A stretch of DNA of 64,000 bases. Origin: Pedobacter sp. ISL-64 (GTDB taxonomy: Bacteria; Bacteroidota; Bacteroidia; Sphingobacteriales; Sphingobacteriaceae). Positions 42,745-51,582 of the stretch are shown piece after piece; position 1 is the first letter of the stretch; every line of letters begins with the position of its first letter. The position numbers were made by a program, and so were the translations under genes. The stretch is from the NCBI RefSeq assembly GCF_018613605.1, contig NZ_JAGGPU010000016.1:1-64000 (forward strand), read 5' to 3'. Under the pieces are notes generated by a model. It had not been told where the DNA came from and did not search any database. It saw nothing but the letters and a program-made list of their open reading frames with translations.

Positions 42745-44532
42745 TCAGTTTTTTTCTCTCCGGGCCTTCCGTGCTGCTTTTCTGTCTGCCCGTTTTTGTT
42801 CCCTTATTTTTTTTGCAATTACTTTTTGCTGTTTTACCGGATTCTTTTCAGGAACCACACCAACGCCTACAATATCCTTTATACCCACAAAAACGGTTTT
42901 CCACATCAGGTTAAAAAAGGAGGCCGAATTAATTCTGGTATTGGCCATGCTTGCTGTTCTTGGTGCTTCGCCTTTTTGTGGATTTTCGTTTTTAACTAAA
43001 ATGACATTGGCCAAAAAAGACAAAAAACCTTTTTCCTTGGTTCCCTCGCCATCAATATTGTCTGATAGTAATTTCACCTTTAAATCGGTGTACAACATAT
43101 TCATCGATCCCCTTGCAGATCTTAAATTTCCGTTCGCCTTAAAATCAACATGTTGTATATTGCCGCTCTCTATTTCAACCAGACCCAGCGATTTTGATAG
43201 TGGATTTAACTTTTTCATATCAAATTTACTCAGATTCCCGCTGTAGGTAAATGCACCATTATTATCGGTAAGGTTGAAATCGATTTTTACATTCAGCTTT
43301 CCGGTCCCCATTAAAAGCGAGTTTAAATCTGCCAGAGCATGGCTCTTTTTGCGCAATTGTAAACTATCGTTGGTTACATTTAAAATGTTTCCTGTTAGCG
43401 CCTTAAAGTCAACCGATCCAATTTTTTTACTCGCCGGGTTAAATTCAGCATATTTAACATTAATGTTTCTCAGCTTTACTGTATCAATCAGGGTAGGTAT
43501 GTTTAATCTTTTTAGGGCCATATGCGGGTAGTTTCGGCCTTTATCAAAGCCTGGAGGCGGAGGCGATTCGCGGCTCATAAAAACCTCAACATTTGCGGGG
43601 CCAATCCTCAGCGATTTTGCATGCAGTTTCTGGTCGGTATTTAAACCAATAAAATCGACGCCGTTAAATTCTATTTTATCAAAATTGAAGTTATACCGGT
43701 CTTTCTGGATCTTGTACTTTCTTGCAAAAGTAAGCTCATCGTACAATGGGGTAAGTTTAAATCCTTTAACCGTTATTTTTTTTGATGCTGTAGAGCCTTT
43801 AATGGTGTCAACTTTCATTGAGTACATTTTATCTTTCGTTATCGATTTATAACCCGCAATCTGAAAGGATGCATCTTTTGTATAGTAAAATCTTGTCGTA
43901 TCATTTCCCGAAAGTGAATCCAATAAAAAATCGTTAATGTTAACATCGAGGTGTTTGATCGAGTTTTTGGTTTTTTTTGCTGCGGTTTTGTTGATGTAAT
44001 CGAAATCTGCATCTACAATTTTAATGCTTTTAACACGTACCGATTTAAAAGTTTTCGAAATCTGCTCGTAAAGCGATTTTTCATCTTTTATGCTGTCGGG
44101 TTTCTTGGTTACTTTGTTAAAAATCATATTGATAGATGGCTTTTGTAAAAGGATTTCATTTACAGCTATCCGTTTTTTAAAGTAGGCCGTTAATATTCCA
44201 ACACGGCTAATTTGTAGTTTCTTCAATTTAAGCTCGAAAGTATGTGCAGGTGCTAGTTGTTTTTTTCTTAAGCTATCGAAAACGGCCGAATCGGGCATTA
44301 ATGTAACATCGCGCAGCGCCAGGCTACCTGTAATTACGTTTAAGTTAATGCTTTTAAAATCTATCCGGTAGAGGTGGTGGGAGCCATTATAAACCCCGGC
44401 CTTAATTTTTTCGGTCAATATGGGTTTCCATCGGGCACTTAAAAACATGGCGCCAAATGCAACAATTAAAATCAATATGCCGAATATGCTTCCTATCCAG
44501 ATCCAAACTTTATTTCTATGCTGAGCTGTCAT
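42745..44532 (-). CDS. AsmA-like envelope protein, paralogue with basic tail
   Basis: A 595-residue paralogue of the protein at 40862-42676, alignable along most of its length: membrane anchor (about 9-30), then RWKPILTEKIKAGVYNGSHHLYRIDFKSINLNVITGSLALRDV, a middle region with FLSFLANVILVKNENP (FLSFLANALIIKSENP in the partner) and a basic tail KKIREQKRADRKAARKARREKN. The pair arose by tandem duplication. A role in lipid or LPS movement across the periplasm is plausible by family, not shown by sequence. Confidence 0.75.
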   Translation of the reverse strand: MTAQHRNKVWIWIGSIFGILILIVAFGAMFLSARWKPILTEKIKAGVYNGSHHLYRIDFKSINLNVITGSLALRDVTLMPDSAVFDSLRKKQLAPAHTFELKLKKLQISRVGILTAYFKKRIAVNEILLQKPSINMIFNKVTKKPDSIKDEKSLYEQISKTFKSVRVKSIKIVDADFDYINKTAAKKTKNSIKHLDVNINDFLLDSLSGNDTTRFYYTKDASFQIAGYKSITKDKMYSMKVDTIKGSTASKKITVKGFKLTPLYDELTFARKYKIQKDRYNFNFDKIEFNGVDFIGLNTDQKLHAKSLRIGPANVEVFMSRESPPPPGFDKGRNYPHMALKRLNIPTLIDTVKLRNINVKYAEFNPASKKIGSVDFKALTGNILNVTNDSLQLRKKSHALADLNSLLMGTGKLNVKIDFNLTDNNGAFTYSGNLSKFDMKKLNPLSKSLGLVEIESGNIQHVDFKANGNLRSARGSMNMLYTDLKVKLLSDNIDGEGTKEKGFLSFLANVILVKNENPQKGEAPRTASMANTRINSASFFNLMWKTVFVGIKDIVGVGVVPEKNPVKQQKVIAKKIREQKRADRKAARKARREKN

Positions 44533-44631
44533 TTATTATGGTTTATCGATAGGTAACAGATAGAAGAGCGAAAGGTTTTTCGAAGTGGAAAGGGAAAAGC
44601 CTAAAGACAAATAGGGGAGAATGATAAAATA

Positions 44632-44905
44632 GTTTTTGGAGCGCAGGGTCTGTGTAAGTAACAACGTTTGTTCCTTTGCTTTGCTTGTACGCTTTCCCGA
44701 AAAATCGGGATACCTCCTGCCTACAGGGTACCGCTTTGCCAAGGGCTAAATCGGTTAGGTTGCTGGCACGGAAACCCCTAATAGTAGCAAGAACAGCTGT
44801 AACCTAAACCCGACCTTAGCGGGATGCCACAATTTTTTCAATTGGGGCAGAAGCGGGGGCGGGGCTGCAATCCTCCACGGGCACCGAACTGTACATTTCC
44901 AAAAC
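44632..44905 (+). repeat. Dispersed repeat, copy C1 (plus orientation)
   Basis: A 274 bp element from GTTTTTGGAGCGCA to GTACATTTCCAAAA. It contains CCCGAAAAATCGGG, CTACAGGGTACCGCT, CCTAAACCCGAC and GCACCGAAC, shared with copy C2 and, in reverse complement, with B1 and B2. The ends TTTTTGGA and TCCAAAA are inverted. No credible ORF. Confidence 0.75.
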
Positions 44906-44965
44906 CTTTTGTCCGAAGAATCGGGTAGTTCTATAGCGCTAATCAGATTATATTTTGTAAAAATT

Positions 44966-45236
44966 GTTTTTGGAGCGCAAGGGCAGTATAAGAAACACCG
45001 CTTGTTCCTTTACTGCGCTTGTGCGCTTTCCCGAAAGTTCGGGATGCCTCCTGCCTGCAGGGTACCGCTCCGCCAAGGGCTAGGTGGGTTAGGACGGTGG
45101 CATGGAAACCACTCATAGTAGCAACAGCAGCTGTAATCTAAACCCGATAGTACGAATGCCAATTTTTTCTATCGGCAGTAGGGATAGCGGGACTGCAGCC
45201 CTCCACCAGGCACCGAACCATACATTTCCAAAAAAT
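44966..45236 (+). repeat. Dispersed repeat, copy C2 (plus orientation)
   Basis: A 271 bp element in tandem with C1 (60 bases between them), from GTTTTTGGAGCGCAAGGGCAG to ACATTTCCAAAAAA. It contains CCTGCCTGCAGGGTACCGCTCCGCCAAGGGC, AATCTAAACCCGATAG and AGCGGGACTGCAGCCC. Together C1 and C2 occupy most of the gap between the AsmA-like genes and miaB (44533-45384). I see no gene there. Confidence 0.75.
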
Positions 45237-45327
45237 TTTTATTCAGCTATGTAAAATATGGATTAATTGGGAGCTTCTCCCAGTCTTATCATAATCGTAC
45301 TGTAAACATTTAAACAAAATATGTCAA

Positions 45328-45360
45328 TTTGTCACTTTTAATTTTATTTATGTATTTTTG
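45328..45360 (+). promoter_or_regulatory. Promoter of miaB
   Basis: TTTG (45328-45331), a 21 base spacer, then TATTTTTG (45353-45360), a full match to TAnnTTTG. The spacer is slightly long. The leader would be about 20 bases. Confidence 0.55.
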
Positions 45361-45384
45361 CAATCCCCAAAATGTTTTTAAATA

Positions 45385-46800
45385 ATGATTGATTTACAAG
45401 TACAGGATAAGACGCACGATGAAGCCAGGCAAGGTGAAGCTTTAATTTTAGATACACCAATTAAGGCCGATGCCCGTAAATTATACATAGAAAGTTATGG
45501 TTGTGCAATGAATTTTGCTGATAGTGAAATTGTTGCCTCTATTCTTTCTGAAACAGGATTTGAAACCACAGGGGATTATCACCAGGCCGATGTAATCTTC
45601 ATCAATACCTGTTCTATCCGTGAAAATGCTGAAACCAGGGTTAGGAACCGCTTGTCGCAGTTTGGCGTCGAAAAACGCCGTAACCCGAAGTTAATTGTTG
45701 GGGTTTTGGGTTGCATGGCAGAGCGTTTAAAATCTAAATTTTTAGAAGAAGAGCGGTTGGTTGATGTAGTAGTTGGCCCTGATGCTTACCGCGATCTGCC
45801 TAACTTAATTGAACAGGTAGAAAGTGGACATAAAGCGGTTAACGTACTTTTATCCCGTGAAGAAACTTATGCAGATATTAGTCCGGTTCGTTTAAACAGC
45901 AACGGAATAACTGCTTTTATTTCTATTACACGCGGCTGCAATAATATGTGTTCTTTCTGCGTGGTTCCTTTTACCCGTGGCCGCGAACGTAGCCGCGATG
46001 CCCATTCCATTATACAAGAAGCAAAAGGTTTATTTGAAGCTGGTTACCGTGAGGTTACGCTTTTAGGCCAAAACGTAGATTCATATACCTGGACATCGGA
46101 AGATGGAACTGAAACCGTAAACTTTGCGCAACTTTTAGCGCAAACAGCTTTGGTTAGTCCTGATTTAAGGGTGCGTTTTTCTACTTCGCATCCAAAAGAT
46201 ATTACCGACGAGGTTTTACATACCATTGCCAAACACGATAACATCTGTAACTATATCCACTTGCCAGTTCAATCGGGGAATACCCGCATATTGGAGCTAA
46301 TGAACAGGACTTATACCCGCGAATGGTATATTAATCGTATTGATGCCATCCGTAACATTATCCCGGGTTGTGCAATTTCTACCGATATCATCGCTGGTTT
46401 CTGTACTGAAACAGAAGAAGAGCATCAAGAAACCCTGAGCATGATGGATTACGTAGAATATGATTTTGCATATAACTTCACTTATTCTGAAAGACCAGGA
46501 ACTTTAGCTGCCCGTAAATTGGAAGATGATATTCCTGAGGAAGTAAAAAAACGCCGTTTAGCTGAGATTTTAGCTAAGCAACAAGCACATTCGTTAATGC
46601 GCCTACAAGAGTGGGTGGGTAAAACCGTTCGTGTTTTGATTGAAGGCACTTCTAAAAAATCTGATCTGGATTATTGCGGAAGAGGAGATAGCGGAGCCAT
46701 GGCGATTTTCCCTGCAATTGAAGGCGTTAAACCAGGCCAGTATGCAAATGTATTTATCGAAAAATGTACATCAGCTACGTTAATTGGTAAAATAGTTTAA
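45385..46800 (+). CDS. miaB: tRNA-2-methylthio-N6-dimethylallyladenosine synthase
   Basis: A 471-residue radical SAM methylthiotransferase that adds a methylthio group to i6A37 of tRNAs. The N-terminal UPF0004 domain binds one cluster through Cys40 (SYGCAMN), Cys76 (INTCSIRENAE) and Cys110 (LGCMAERL). The radical SAM cluster is Cys185, Cys189 and Cys192 in RGCNNMCSFCVVPFTRGRE. A C-terminal TRAM domain (about 405-470) binds tRNA. It starts a plus-strand run with the sigma-54 activator, lptE, a repeat protein and secG. Confidence 0.96.
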   Translation: MIDLQVQDKTHDEARQGEALILDTPIKADARKLYIESYGCAMNFADSEIVASILSETGFETTGDYHQADVIFINTCSIRENAETRVRNRLSQFGVEKRRNPKLIVGVLGCMAERLKSKFLEEERLVDVVVGPDAYRDLPNLIEQVESGHKAVNVLLSREETYADISPVRLNSNGITAFISITRGCNNMCSFCVVPFTRGRERSRDAHSIIQEAKGLFEAGYREVTLLGQNVDSYTWTSEDGTETVNFAQLLAQTALVSPDLRVRFSTSHPKDITDEVLHTIAKHDNICNYIHLPVQSGNTRILELMNRTYTREWYINRIDAIRNIIPGCAISTDIIAGFCTETEEEHQETLSMMDYVEYDFAYNFTYSERPGTLAARKLEDDIPEEVKKRRLAEILAKQQAHSLMRLQEWVGKTVRVLIEGTSKKSDLDYCGRGDSGAMAIFPAIEGVKPGQYANVFIEKCTSATLIGKIV

Positions 46801-46869
46801 AAAGGTAGAGGGTAGAAGGCAAGAGGCGTAAAGTCTAATATCTCAAATCTCAATACTCAAATGTAAAGA

Positions 46870-48114
46870 ATGGATACACAAAATATTAAACAGCGGTTCG
46901 GTATTATTGGCAATTCGCCATTGCTTAACCGTGCTATCGATATTGCAAGCCAGGTAGCACCAACTGATATGTCGGTGTTAATAACAGGCGAAAGTGGTAG
47001 TGGTAAAGAGGTATTCTCGCAGATTATCCATCAAATGAGTGCCCGTAAACACGGTGCTTTTATTGCTGTAAACTGCGGCGCCATTCCCGAAGGAACCATT
47101 GATTCTGAATTGTTTGGTCACGAGAAAGGATCTTTTACAGGTGCACATGAGGCACGTAAGGGTTACTTTGAAGTAGCAAACGGCGGAACCATTTTTTTAG
47201 ACGAGGTTGCTGAGCTGCCTTTGGGTACACAGGCACGTTTGCTGCGTATTTTAGAAAGCGGAGAATACTTGCGCGTAGGCTCATCTAAAGTTCAGAAAAC
47301 AGACGTTCGCATTATTGCCGCAACCAATGTTGATGTATATAACCGCGTTAAAAACGGAAAATTCCGCGAAGATTTATATTACAGGTTAAATACCGTTCCA
47401 TTGCGCATACCGGCTTTGCAAGAGCGTAAAGAAGATATTTATTTATTATTCAGAAAATTCTCTGCCGATTTTAGCGATAAATACCGTAGCCCTGCATTAC
47501 ATTTGGAGCCAGATGCCATTCAGATCTTAACCGATTATAGCTGGCCGGGTAATGTTCGTCAGTTAAAAAATATTGCCGAGCAGATCTGCGTATTGGAAAA
47601 AGACCGAAATGTAACCGGACAAGCCATTTTAAACTATATCCCGAACGAGGCCGGAAGTAACCTGCCAATGACGATTAATTCTCAGTCGAAAGAAGATTTT
47701 ACAGAAAGAGATATTTTGTACAAGGTACTTTTCGATATGAAAAAGGATATGGTTGAGCTTAAAAAACTTGTTGCCGAAATTATTCAGCATGGCGGAAATA
47801 CCGCTACCGTTTTGGCAGATAATCCTCAGTATATCAATCAGCTATACCGCGATGTAGAACTGCCCGCAGGGCAAGAGCATGCCTTTACCATTCAGCAACC
47901 TACACCAAGCAATAATAATAACAACAATAACAATACTGATTATTTTGCACACGAGGCCGAAGAGGTAGAAGAATCTTTATCATTAGTGGATAAAGAATCG
48001 GATCTGATTAAAAAAGCATTAAAAAAACACAAGGGTAAACGTAAGTTTGCTGCACAGGAACTGGGCATTTCAGAGCGTACCCTGTACAGAAAAATTAAAG
48101 AATTAAATTTATAG
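46870..48114 (+). CDS. Sigma-54 interacting transcriptional activator without receiver
   Basis: A 414-residue AAA+ enhancer-binding protein. The AAA+ domain starts almost at once: Walker A GESGSGKE at 40-47, the sigma-54 contact loop GSFTGA at 87-92 (canonical GAFTGA), Walker B GGTIFLDEVAEL, and arginine finger region FREDLYYRLN. The C-terminus has a Fis-type helix-turn-helix (KRKFAAQELGISERTLYRKI). There is no N-terminal receiver, so it is probably constitutive or controlled by a partner. An asparagine run of seven to eight residues near 350 lies in a loose linker. Neighbours miaB, lptE and secG suggest an envelope-related role. Confidence 0.88.
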   Translation: MDTQNIKQRFGIIGNSPLLNRAIDIASQVAPTDMSVLITGESGSGKEVFSQIIHQMSARKHGAFIAVNCGAIPEGTIDSELFGHEKGSFTGAHEARKGYFEVANGGTIFLDEVAELPLGTQARLLRILESGEYLRVGSSKVQKTDVRIIAATNVDVYNRVKNGKFREDLYYRLNTVPLRIPALQERKEDIYLLFRKFSADFSDKYRSPALHLEPDAIQILTDYSWPGNVRQLKNIAEQICVLEKDRNVTGQAILNYIPNEAGSNLPMTINSQSKEDFTERDILYKVLFDMKKDMVELKKLVAEIIQHGGNTATVLADNPQYINQLYRDVELPAGQEHAFTIQQPTPSNNNNNNNNTDYFAHEAEEVEESLSLVDKESDLIKKALKKHKGKRKFAAQELGISERTLYRKIKELNL

Positions 48115-48199
48115 CTTCATCGACTTTAAAAACAAACCGAGCTTTTGCGAGCTCATTAACGCCATTGAAAACAATGAGCATAAATTAATAATTATACTG

Positions 48200-48712
48200 A
48201 TGAAAATAAAAGTATTTGCTTTAATCCTTATTGCTTCAATATTGAGCGCCTGCTCTTATAAATTCAATGGAGCATCAACAACAGGATTAAAAACAGTGGT
48301 TGTTCGGGTATTTGAAAATAATGCACCATTAGTGGTACCAACATTAAGTAACCAGATTACTGAATCGTTAAAAACCCGGATCCGTAATCAGACCAAATTG
48401 ATTATTTCTCCCACAGGCGAAGGCGATGCATCGTTTGAAGGCAGAATAACGGGCTATGATATTAAGCCGGTTGCGCTTCAAAATAGTGCTACACCTACTT
48501 CGGGTGCAAACAGATTAACCATAACCGTTTCGGTAAAGTATAAGAACAATATAAAGGAACACGAAAAAGAAAGTTTTGAAGAAAGCTTTACCAGATATTT
48601 CGATTTTCCGATCAATGGGGCACCAATTCAAACCTTATTGCCCGGAGCTATCGAAAACATCAACAAACAATTATCGGAAGATATTTTTAACCGTGCATTT
48701 GCACAGTGGTAA
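48200..48712 (+). CDS. lptE: LPS assembly lipoprotein LptE
   Basis: A 170-residue outer-membrane lipoprotein (LptE/RlpB family, Bacteroidota type), which plugs the LptD barrel during delivery of LPS to the surface. The lipobox is LSAC with Cys18, followed by SYKFNGAS and the typical VRVFENNAP...L and LSNQITESLKTRI. It lies 85 bases after the sigma-54 activator and 74 bases before the repeat protein. Confidence 0.88.
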   Translation: MKIKVFALILIASILSACSYKFNGASTTGLKTVVVRVFENNAPLVVPTLSNQITESLKTRIRNQTKLIISPTGEGDASFEGRITGYDIKPVALQNSATPTSGANRLTITVSVKYKNNIKEHEKESFEESFTRYFDFPINGAPIQTLLPGAIENINKQLSEDIFNRAFAQW

Positions 48713-48786
48713 ATAAAGCAGGATTCTAAAAGACAAAATTTTCAAAACCCGTCTACATTTTTTTAACTTAGCGGCAAACCTCGATA

Positions 48787-49833
48787 ATGGATAACAAAAA
48801 GCTACTGGCAGATTTACTTGCGCAACCTGGAAAGGTTGGACCAGAGCATGTATCCATGTTGCAGGAAATGGTGGCGCAATTTCCATATGCCCAGCCCATT
48901 CATTTACTGTTAGCCAAGGCTAATGCATCAGCAGTACCAAAAGCAGCACTTTATAGCCAGGGGCATGTACTGTTCCATGTATTAAATATGGTTGCAGTCC
49001 GCGAAACAACAGAAGAAGAAATTAAAGAGGTAGTTGCTGAAAATACACAGGATGAACAGGTAGTTTTTGAAGAAATAGGAGAATTAGCTCCGGATCTTCA
49101 CTCAGAAAACCCAGTAATTCCTATAGAAACGCCAAATCACCTGCCGGGTATTGATAGTCATTTAATGGACTTACCTGCAGATAATGATTCTTTTATTGAA
49201 AGTGTAGCTGCTACCGATTTCTTTGCCTTTGAACAGAAATTAAGTACGGATGTGGTTACAACCGCACCAGAAATTGAAACGGTTGTTCCTGATGAGCCCG
49301 AAAGGAATTTTGTTTCGCAATATAACGACGATAAGCTTCCGTACACGTTTTTATGGTGGTTGGCTAAAACCCGTAAAGAGCACGAGCAGATTTTTCAGCC
49401 TTATGCCCGCCCTAACGCTGGTAAAGTAAAACCACAGCCGCAAAATAACCAACAGCAAGAAAGAGCTGAGTTTCAACAGCAATATGTAGAGCACATCTTT
49501 CACATTCAAACGCCTTTCGAGGTAGCCGATCATTTAGCAGAATATCCTTCTGCCGAAATTAAAGATGCAAAGGGAGCTGAAATTATCGAGCGGTTCTTAA
49601 AAGAAGATCCAACAATTAAGCCTCCGAAGCCAGAACAGATAGACAATGAAAATAAGGCAAAGAAAAGTGCAGAAGACAATTACGACCTTGTTTCGGAGAC
49701 TTTAGCTAAAATTTATATCGAGCAAATGCTTTATCACAAAGCCATAGATACTTATAAAAAATTAAGTTTGAAATATCCGGAAAAAAGCCGTTACTTTGCC
49801 GACCTTATTCAATCTATAGAAAAGAAATTTTAA
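48787..49833 (+). CDS. Conserved hypothetical protein with tetratricopeptide-like C-terminus
   Basis: I do not recognise a function for this 348-residue protein. The N-terminus (1-75) is helical (LLAKANASAVPKAALYSQGHVLF). The middle (80-230) is acidic and low-complexity. The C-terminus (about 290-345) has one helical pair resembling a tetratricopeptide unit (LAKIYIEQMLYHKAIDTYKKLSLKYPEKS). No signal peptide or membrane segment, so cytoplasmic. It sits between lptE and secG with 14 bases to secG, suggesting a scaffold role in envelope biogenesis, but that is inference. Confidence 0.75.
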   Translation: MDNKKLLADLLAQPGKVGPEHVSMLQEMVAQFPYAQPIHLLLAKANASAVPKAALYSQGHVLFHVLNMVAVRETTEEEIKEVVAENTQDEQVVFEEIGELAPDLHSENPVIPIETPNHLPGIDSHLMDLPADNDSFIESVAATDFFAFEQKLSTDVVTTAPEIETVVPDEPERNFVSQYNDDKLPYTFLWWLAKTRKEHEQIFQPYARPNAGKVKPQPQNNQQQERAEFQQQYVEHIFHIQTPFEVADHLAEYPSAEIKDAKGAEIIERFLKEDPTIKPPKPEQIDNENKAKKSAEDNYDLVSETLAKIYIEQMLYHKAIDTYKKLSLKYPEKSRYFADLIQSIEKKF

Positions 49834-49847
49834 AATATAATATTACC

Positions 49848-50210
49848 ATGGTAACCTTTTTAATCATTTTATTAATTATTGCGTGTGTGGCCTTAGGCTT
49901 ATTTGTTTTAGTACAAAATCCTAAAGGTGGAGGTTTAGCTACAGGCGGTGGCACCAGTAACATGTTTGGTGTACAACGTACCGGCGATGTTTTAGAAAAA
50001 GGATCGTGGGTATTGTTAACTCTGATCGTAGTGTTAACCCTTGCCGTTACTACAATTGCTAAAACTAGCGGTGGTACTGCAGCAGTTGGAAACTCAGCTA
50101 TACAAGAGCGTTTAGATAAAACACCATCACCATCTCCACTTGGCGGAAGTTTAAACAGCACTAAGCCTGCTGCTTCGACTCCAGCTAAAACAGACTCGAC
50201 AAAGAAATAA
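49848..50210 (+). CDS. secG: Preprotein translocase subunit SecG
   Basis: A 120-residue small membrane subunit of the SecYEG channel. Two membrane helices (about 2-22 and 53-73) flank the conserved cytoplasmic loop VLVQNPKGGGLATGGGTSNMFGVQRT. The C-terminal tail (about 80-120) is Pro/Ser/Thr/Lys-rich, longer than in E. coli but usual for Bacteroidota. A terminator follows directly. Confidence 0.93.
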   Translation: MVTFLIILLIIACVALGLFVLVQNPKGGGLATGGGTSNMFGVQRTGDVLEKGSWVLLTLIVVLTLAVTTIAKTSGGTAAVGNSAIQERLDKTPSPSPLGGSLNSTKPAASTPAKTDSTKK

Positions 50211-50232
50211 GTAATACTTACCCGTATTTTAT

Positions 50233-50262
50233 AAAGCTTTCCTCAAAAGGGAAAGCTTTTTT
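50233..50262 (+). terminator. Terminator of the secG transcription unit
   Basis: Perfect 10 bp stem AAAGCTTTCC (50233-50242) and GGAAAGCTTT (50250-50259) with a 7 base loop, followed by TTTGG. Confidence 0.8.
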
Positions 50263-50304
50263 GGTTTTTAACATTCCGTAAAAAATGAATCAACCCTTTG
50301 TCTC

Positions 50305-50339
50305 TTAACACACATTTAACATAAAAAGCTTTAAATTGC
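50305..50339 (+). promoter_or_regulatory. Putative Pho box upstream of the PhoR-like kinase gene
   Basis: TTAACA (50305-50310), five bases, TTAACA (50316-50321): two direct repeats 11 bp apart, the arrangement used by PhoB/PhoP regulators. Ten bases further a weak -7 element, TAAATTGC (50332-50339), ends three bases before the ATG. The same repeat with the same spacing occurs at 51557-51573 in front of the phosphate uptake genes. Confidence 0.55.
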
Positions 50340-50342
50340 AGC

Positions 50343-51368
50343 ATGAAATTAAGTGTGCTGGTTCTATTTACTGCTCTCGCCGTTGGTCTTTCCATCGGGA
50401 TGGTTAATTTTTATTTTCAGCATAGCCTGTATTACATGGCTATTTCTTTTGGCGTATCGTTTCTGTGCAGTTTTTTGGTTTTTTATTATTTGCTGGAGAA
50501 ATATATTTACACTAAAATTAAACTCATTTACAAACTCATCCATAACCTTAAATTAGGTAAAGATTTAAAAGATGCGCTCGGCGAGTACGTGAGTTCTGAT
50601 CCGATTAATGATGTAGAGCAAGAAGTAAAGGAGTGGGCAGGTGCAAAGAAAAAAGAAATAGATTTATTAAAAAAACAGGAACAGTTTAGAAGAGAATTCC
50701 TTTCCAATGTTTCGCACGAGTTTAAAACCCCGCTTTTTGCCATTCAAGGATATATTGAAACGCTACAGGACTGTTTGGTAGATGACCCGGATCAGGCTGT
50801 ATTGTTTCTAAAAAAAGCTGAAAACAATGTAGAGCGACTGAGTTATTTAATTAATGATTTAGATGTTATTTCAAAGTTAGAAACAGGCGAATCGCCAATT
50901 AACTACCAAAAATTCGATTTTGTGCAATTGGCAAAAGAGGTAATGGAAAACCTCGAAGACCGCGCTGAAGCAAAAAACATTAAACTCTTTTTTAAAGATA
51001 AATATACTGCTATTACATTGGTTTCGGCCGATCGCGAAAAGATTAGGCAGGTATTAATTAACTTGCTGGTAAACAGTATTAAGTATGGCATTGATGGTGG
51101 CGAAACAGCCATTAAGATTTTTGAACTGCACGATCAGGTTTTGATCGAAGTTACCGATAATGGCATCGGCATAGAAGAAAAGCATTTGTTGCGCTTGTTT
51201 GAGCGTTTTTATCGCATTGATACCCATCGGGCGAGAGAAGTTGGAGGCACAGGTTTAGGTTTAGCCATTGTAAAACACATTTTAGAGGCACACCAACAAA
51301 CCATTTCGGTAAGAAGTACGCCGGGCATAGGCACAACCTTTGCTTTTACGCTACAAAAAGGCGGGTAA
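50343..51368 (+). CDS. PhoR-like sensor histidine kinase
   Basis: A 341-residue membrane kinase. Two membrane helices (4-22 and 31-50) are separated by only about eight residues, so it has almost no external sensor, like PhoR-type kinases that read the state of a transporter or of the membrane. HisKA has His125 in NVSHEFKTPLFAIQGY; the ATPase domain has NLLVNSIKYG, DNGIGIE and GGTGLGLAIVKHI. A Pho-box-like repeat precedes it and also precedes the DUF47/Pit pair downstream, so phosphate control is likely. No phoB/phoP-type regulator gene lies in the window. Confidence 0.85.
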   Translation: MKLSVLVLFTALAVGLSIGMVNFYFQHSLYYMAISFGVSFLCSFLVFYYLLEKYIYTKIKLIYKLIHNLKLGKDLKDALGEYVSSDPINDVEQEVKEWAGAKKKEIDLLKKQEQFRREFLSNVSHEFKTPLFAIQGYIETLQDCLVDDPDQAVLFLKKAENNVERLSYLINDLDVISKLETGESPINYQKFDFVQLAKEVMENLEDRAEAKNIKLFFKDKYTAITLVSADREKIRQVLINLLVNSIKYGIDGGETAIKIFELHDQVLIEVTDNGIGIEEKHLLRLFERFYRIDTHRAREVGGTGLGLAIVKHILEAHQQTISVRSTPGIGTTFAFTLQKGG

Positions 51369-51556
51369 TTTTTGATGTTTCTAGCAGACAACCCTTAACT
51401 CTTTTGTCATGAAGGCGCTAATTACACCGAAGCGGGCAAACTAATGCACTAATGGCCAATGAACTTCTTTAATTATTTCATTGTCAGCTACCTGAAATAT
51501 AGAAATAACGCACTCCTGGCTAAATAAGGAGATAATTAGTTAATATAATTAATAAA

Positions 51557-51573
51557 TTAACATTAACTTAACA
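51557..51573 (+). promoter_or_regulatory. Putative Pho box upstream of the DUF47/Pit genes
   Basis: TTAACA (51557-51562), five bases, TTAACA (51568-51573), with a third TTAACT in the gap (51563-51568). It occupies the place of a -33 element; the -7 box TAGCTTTG starts nine bases later. This is the geometry expected for activation by a PhoB-type regulator. Confidence 0.6.
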
Positions 51574-51582
51574 TTGGGCTTG

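Noticed and set aside
44909..45118. 69-codon plus-strand frame in the gap before miaB
   Set aside because: It crosses repeat copy C2 and is not preserved in C1.
45400..46800. Possible RimO instead of MiaB
   Set aside because: The sequence motifs (SYGCAMNFADSE, INTCSIRENAE, TRAM end) fit MiaB and not the RimO pattern.
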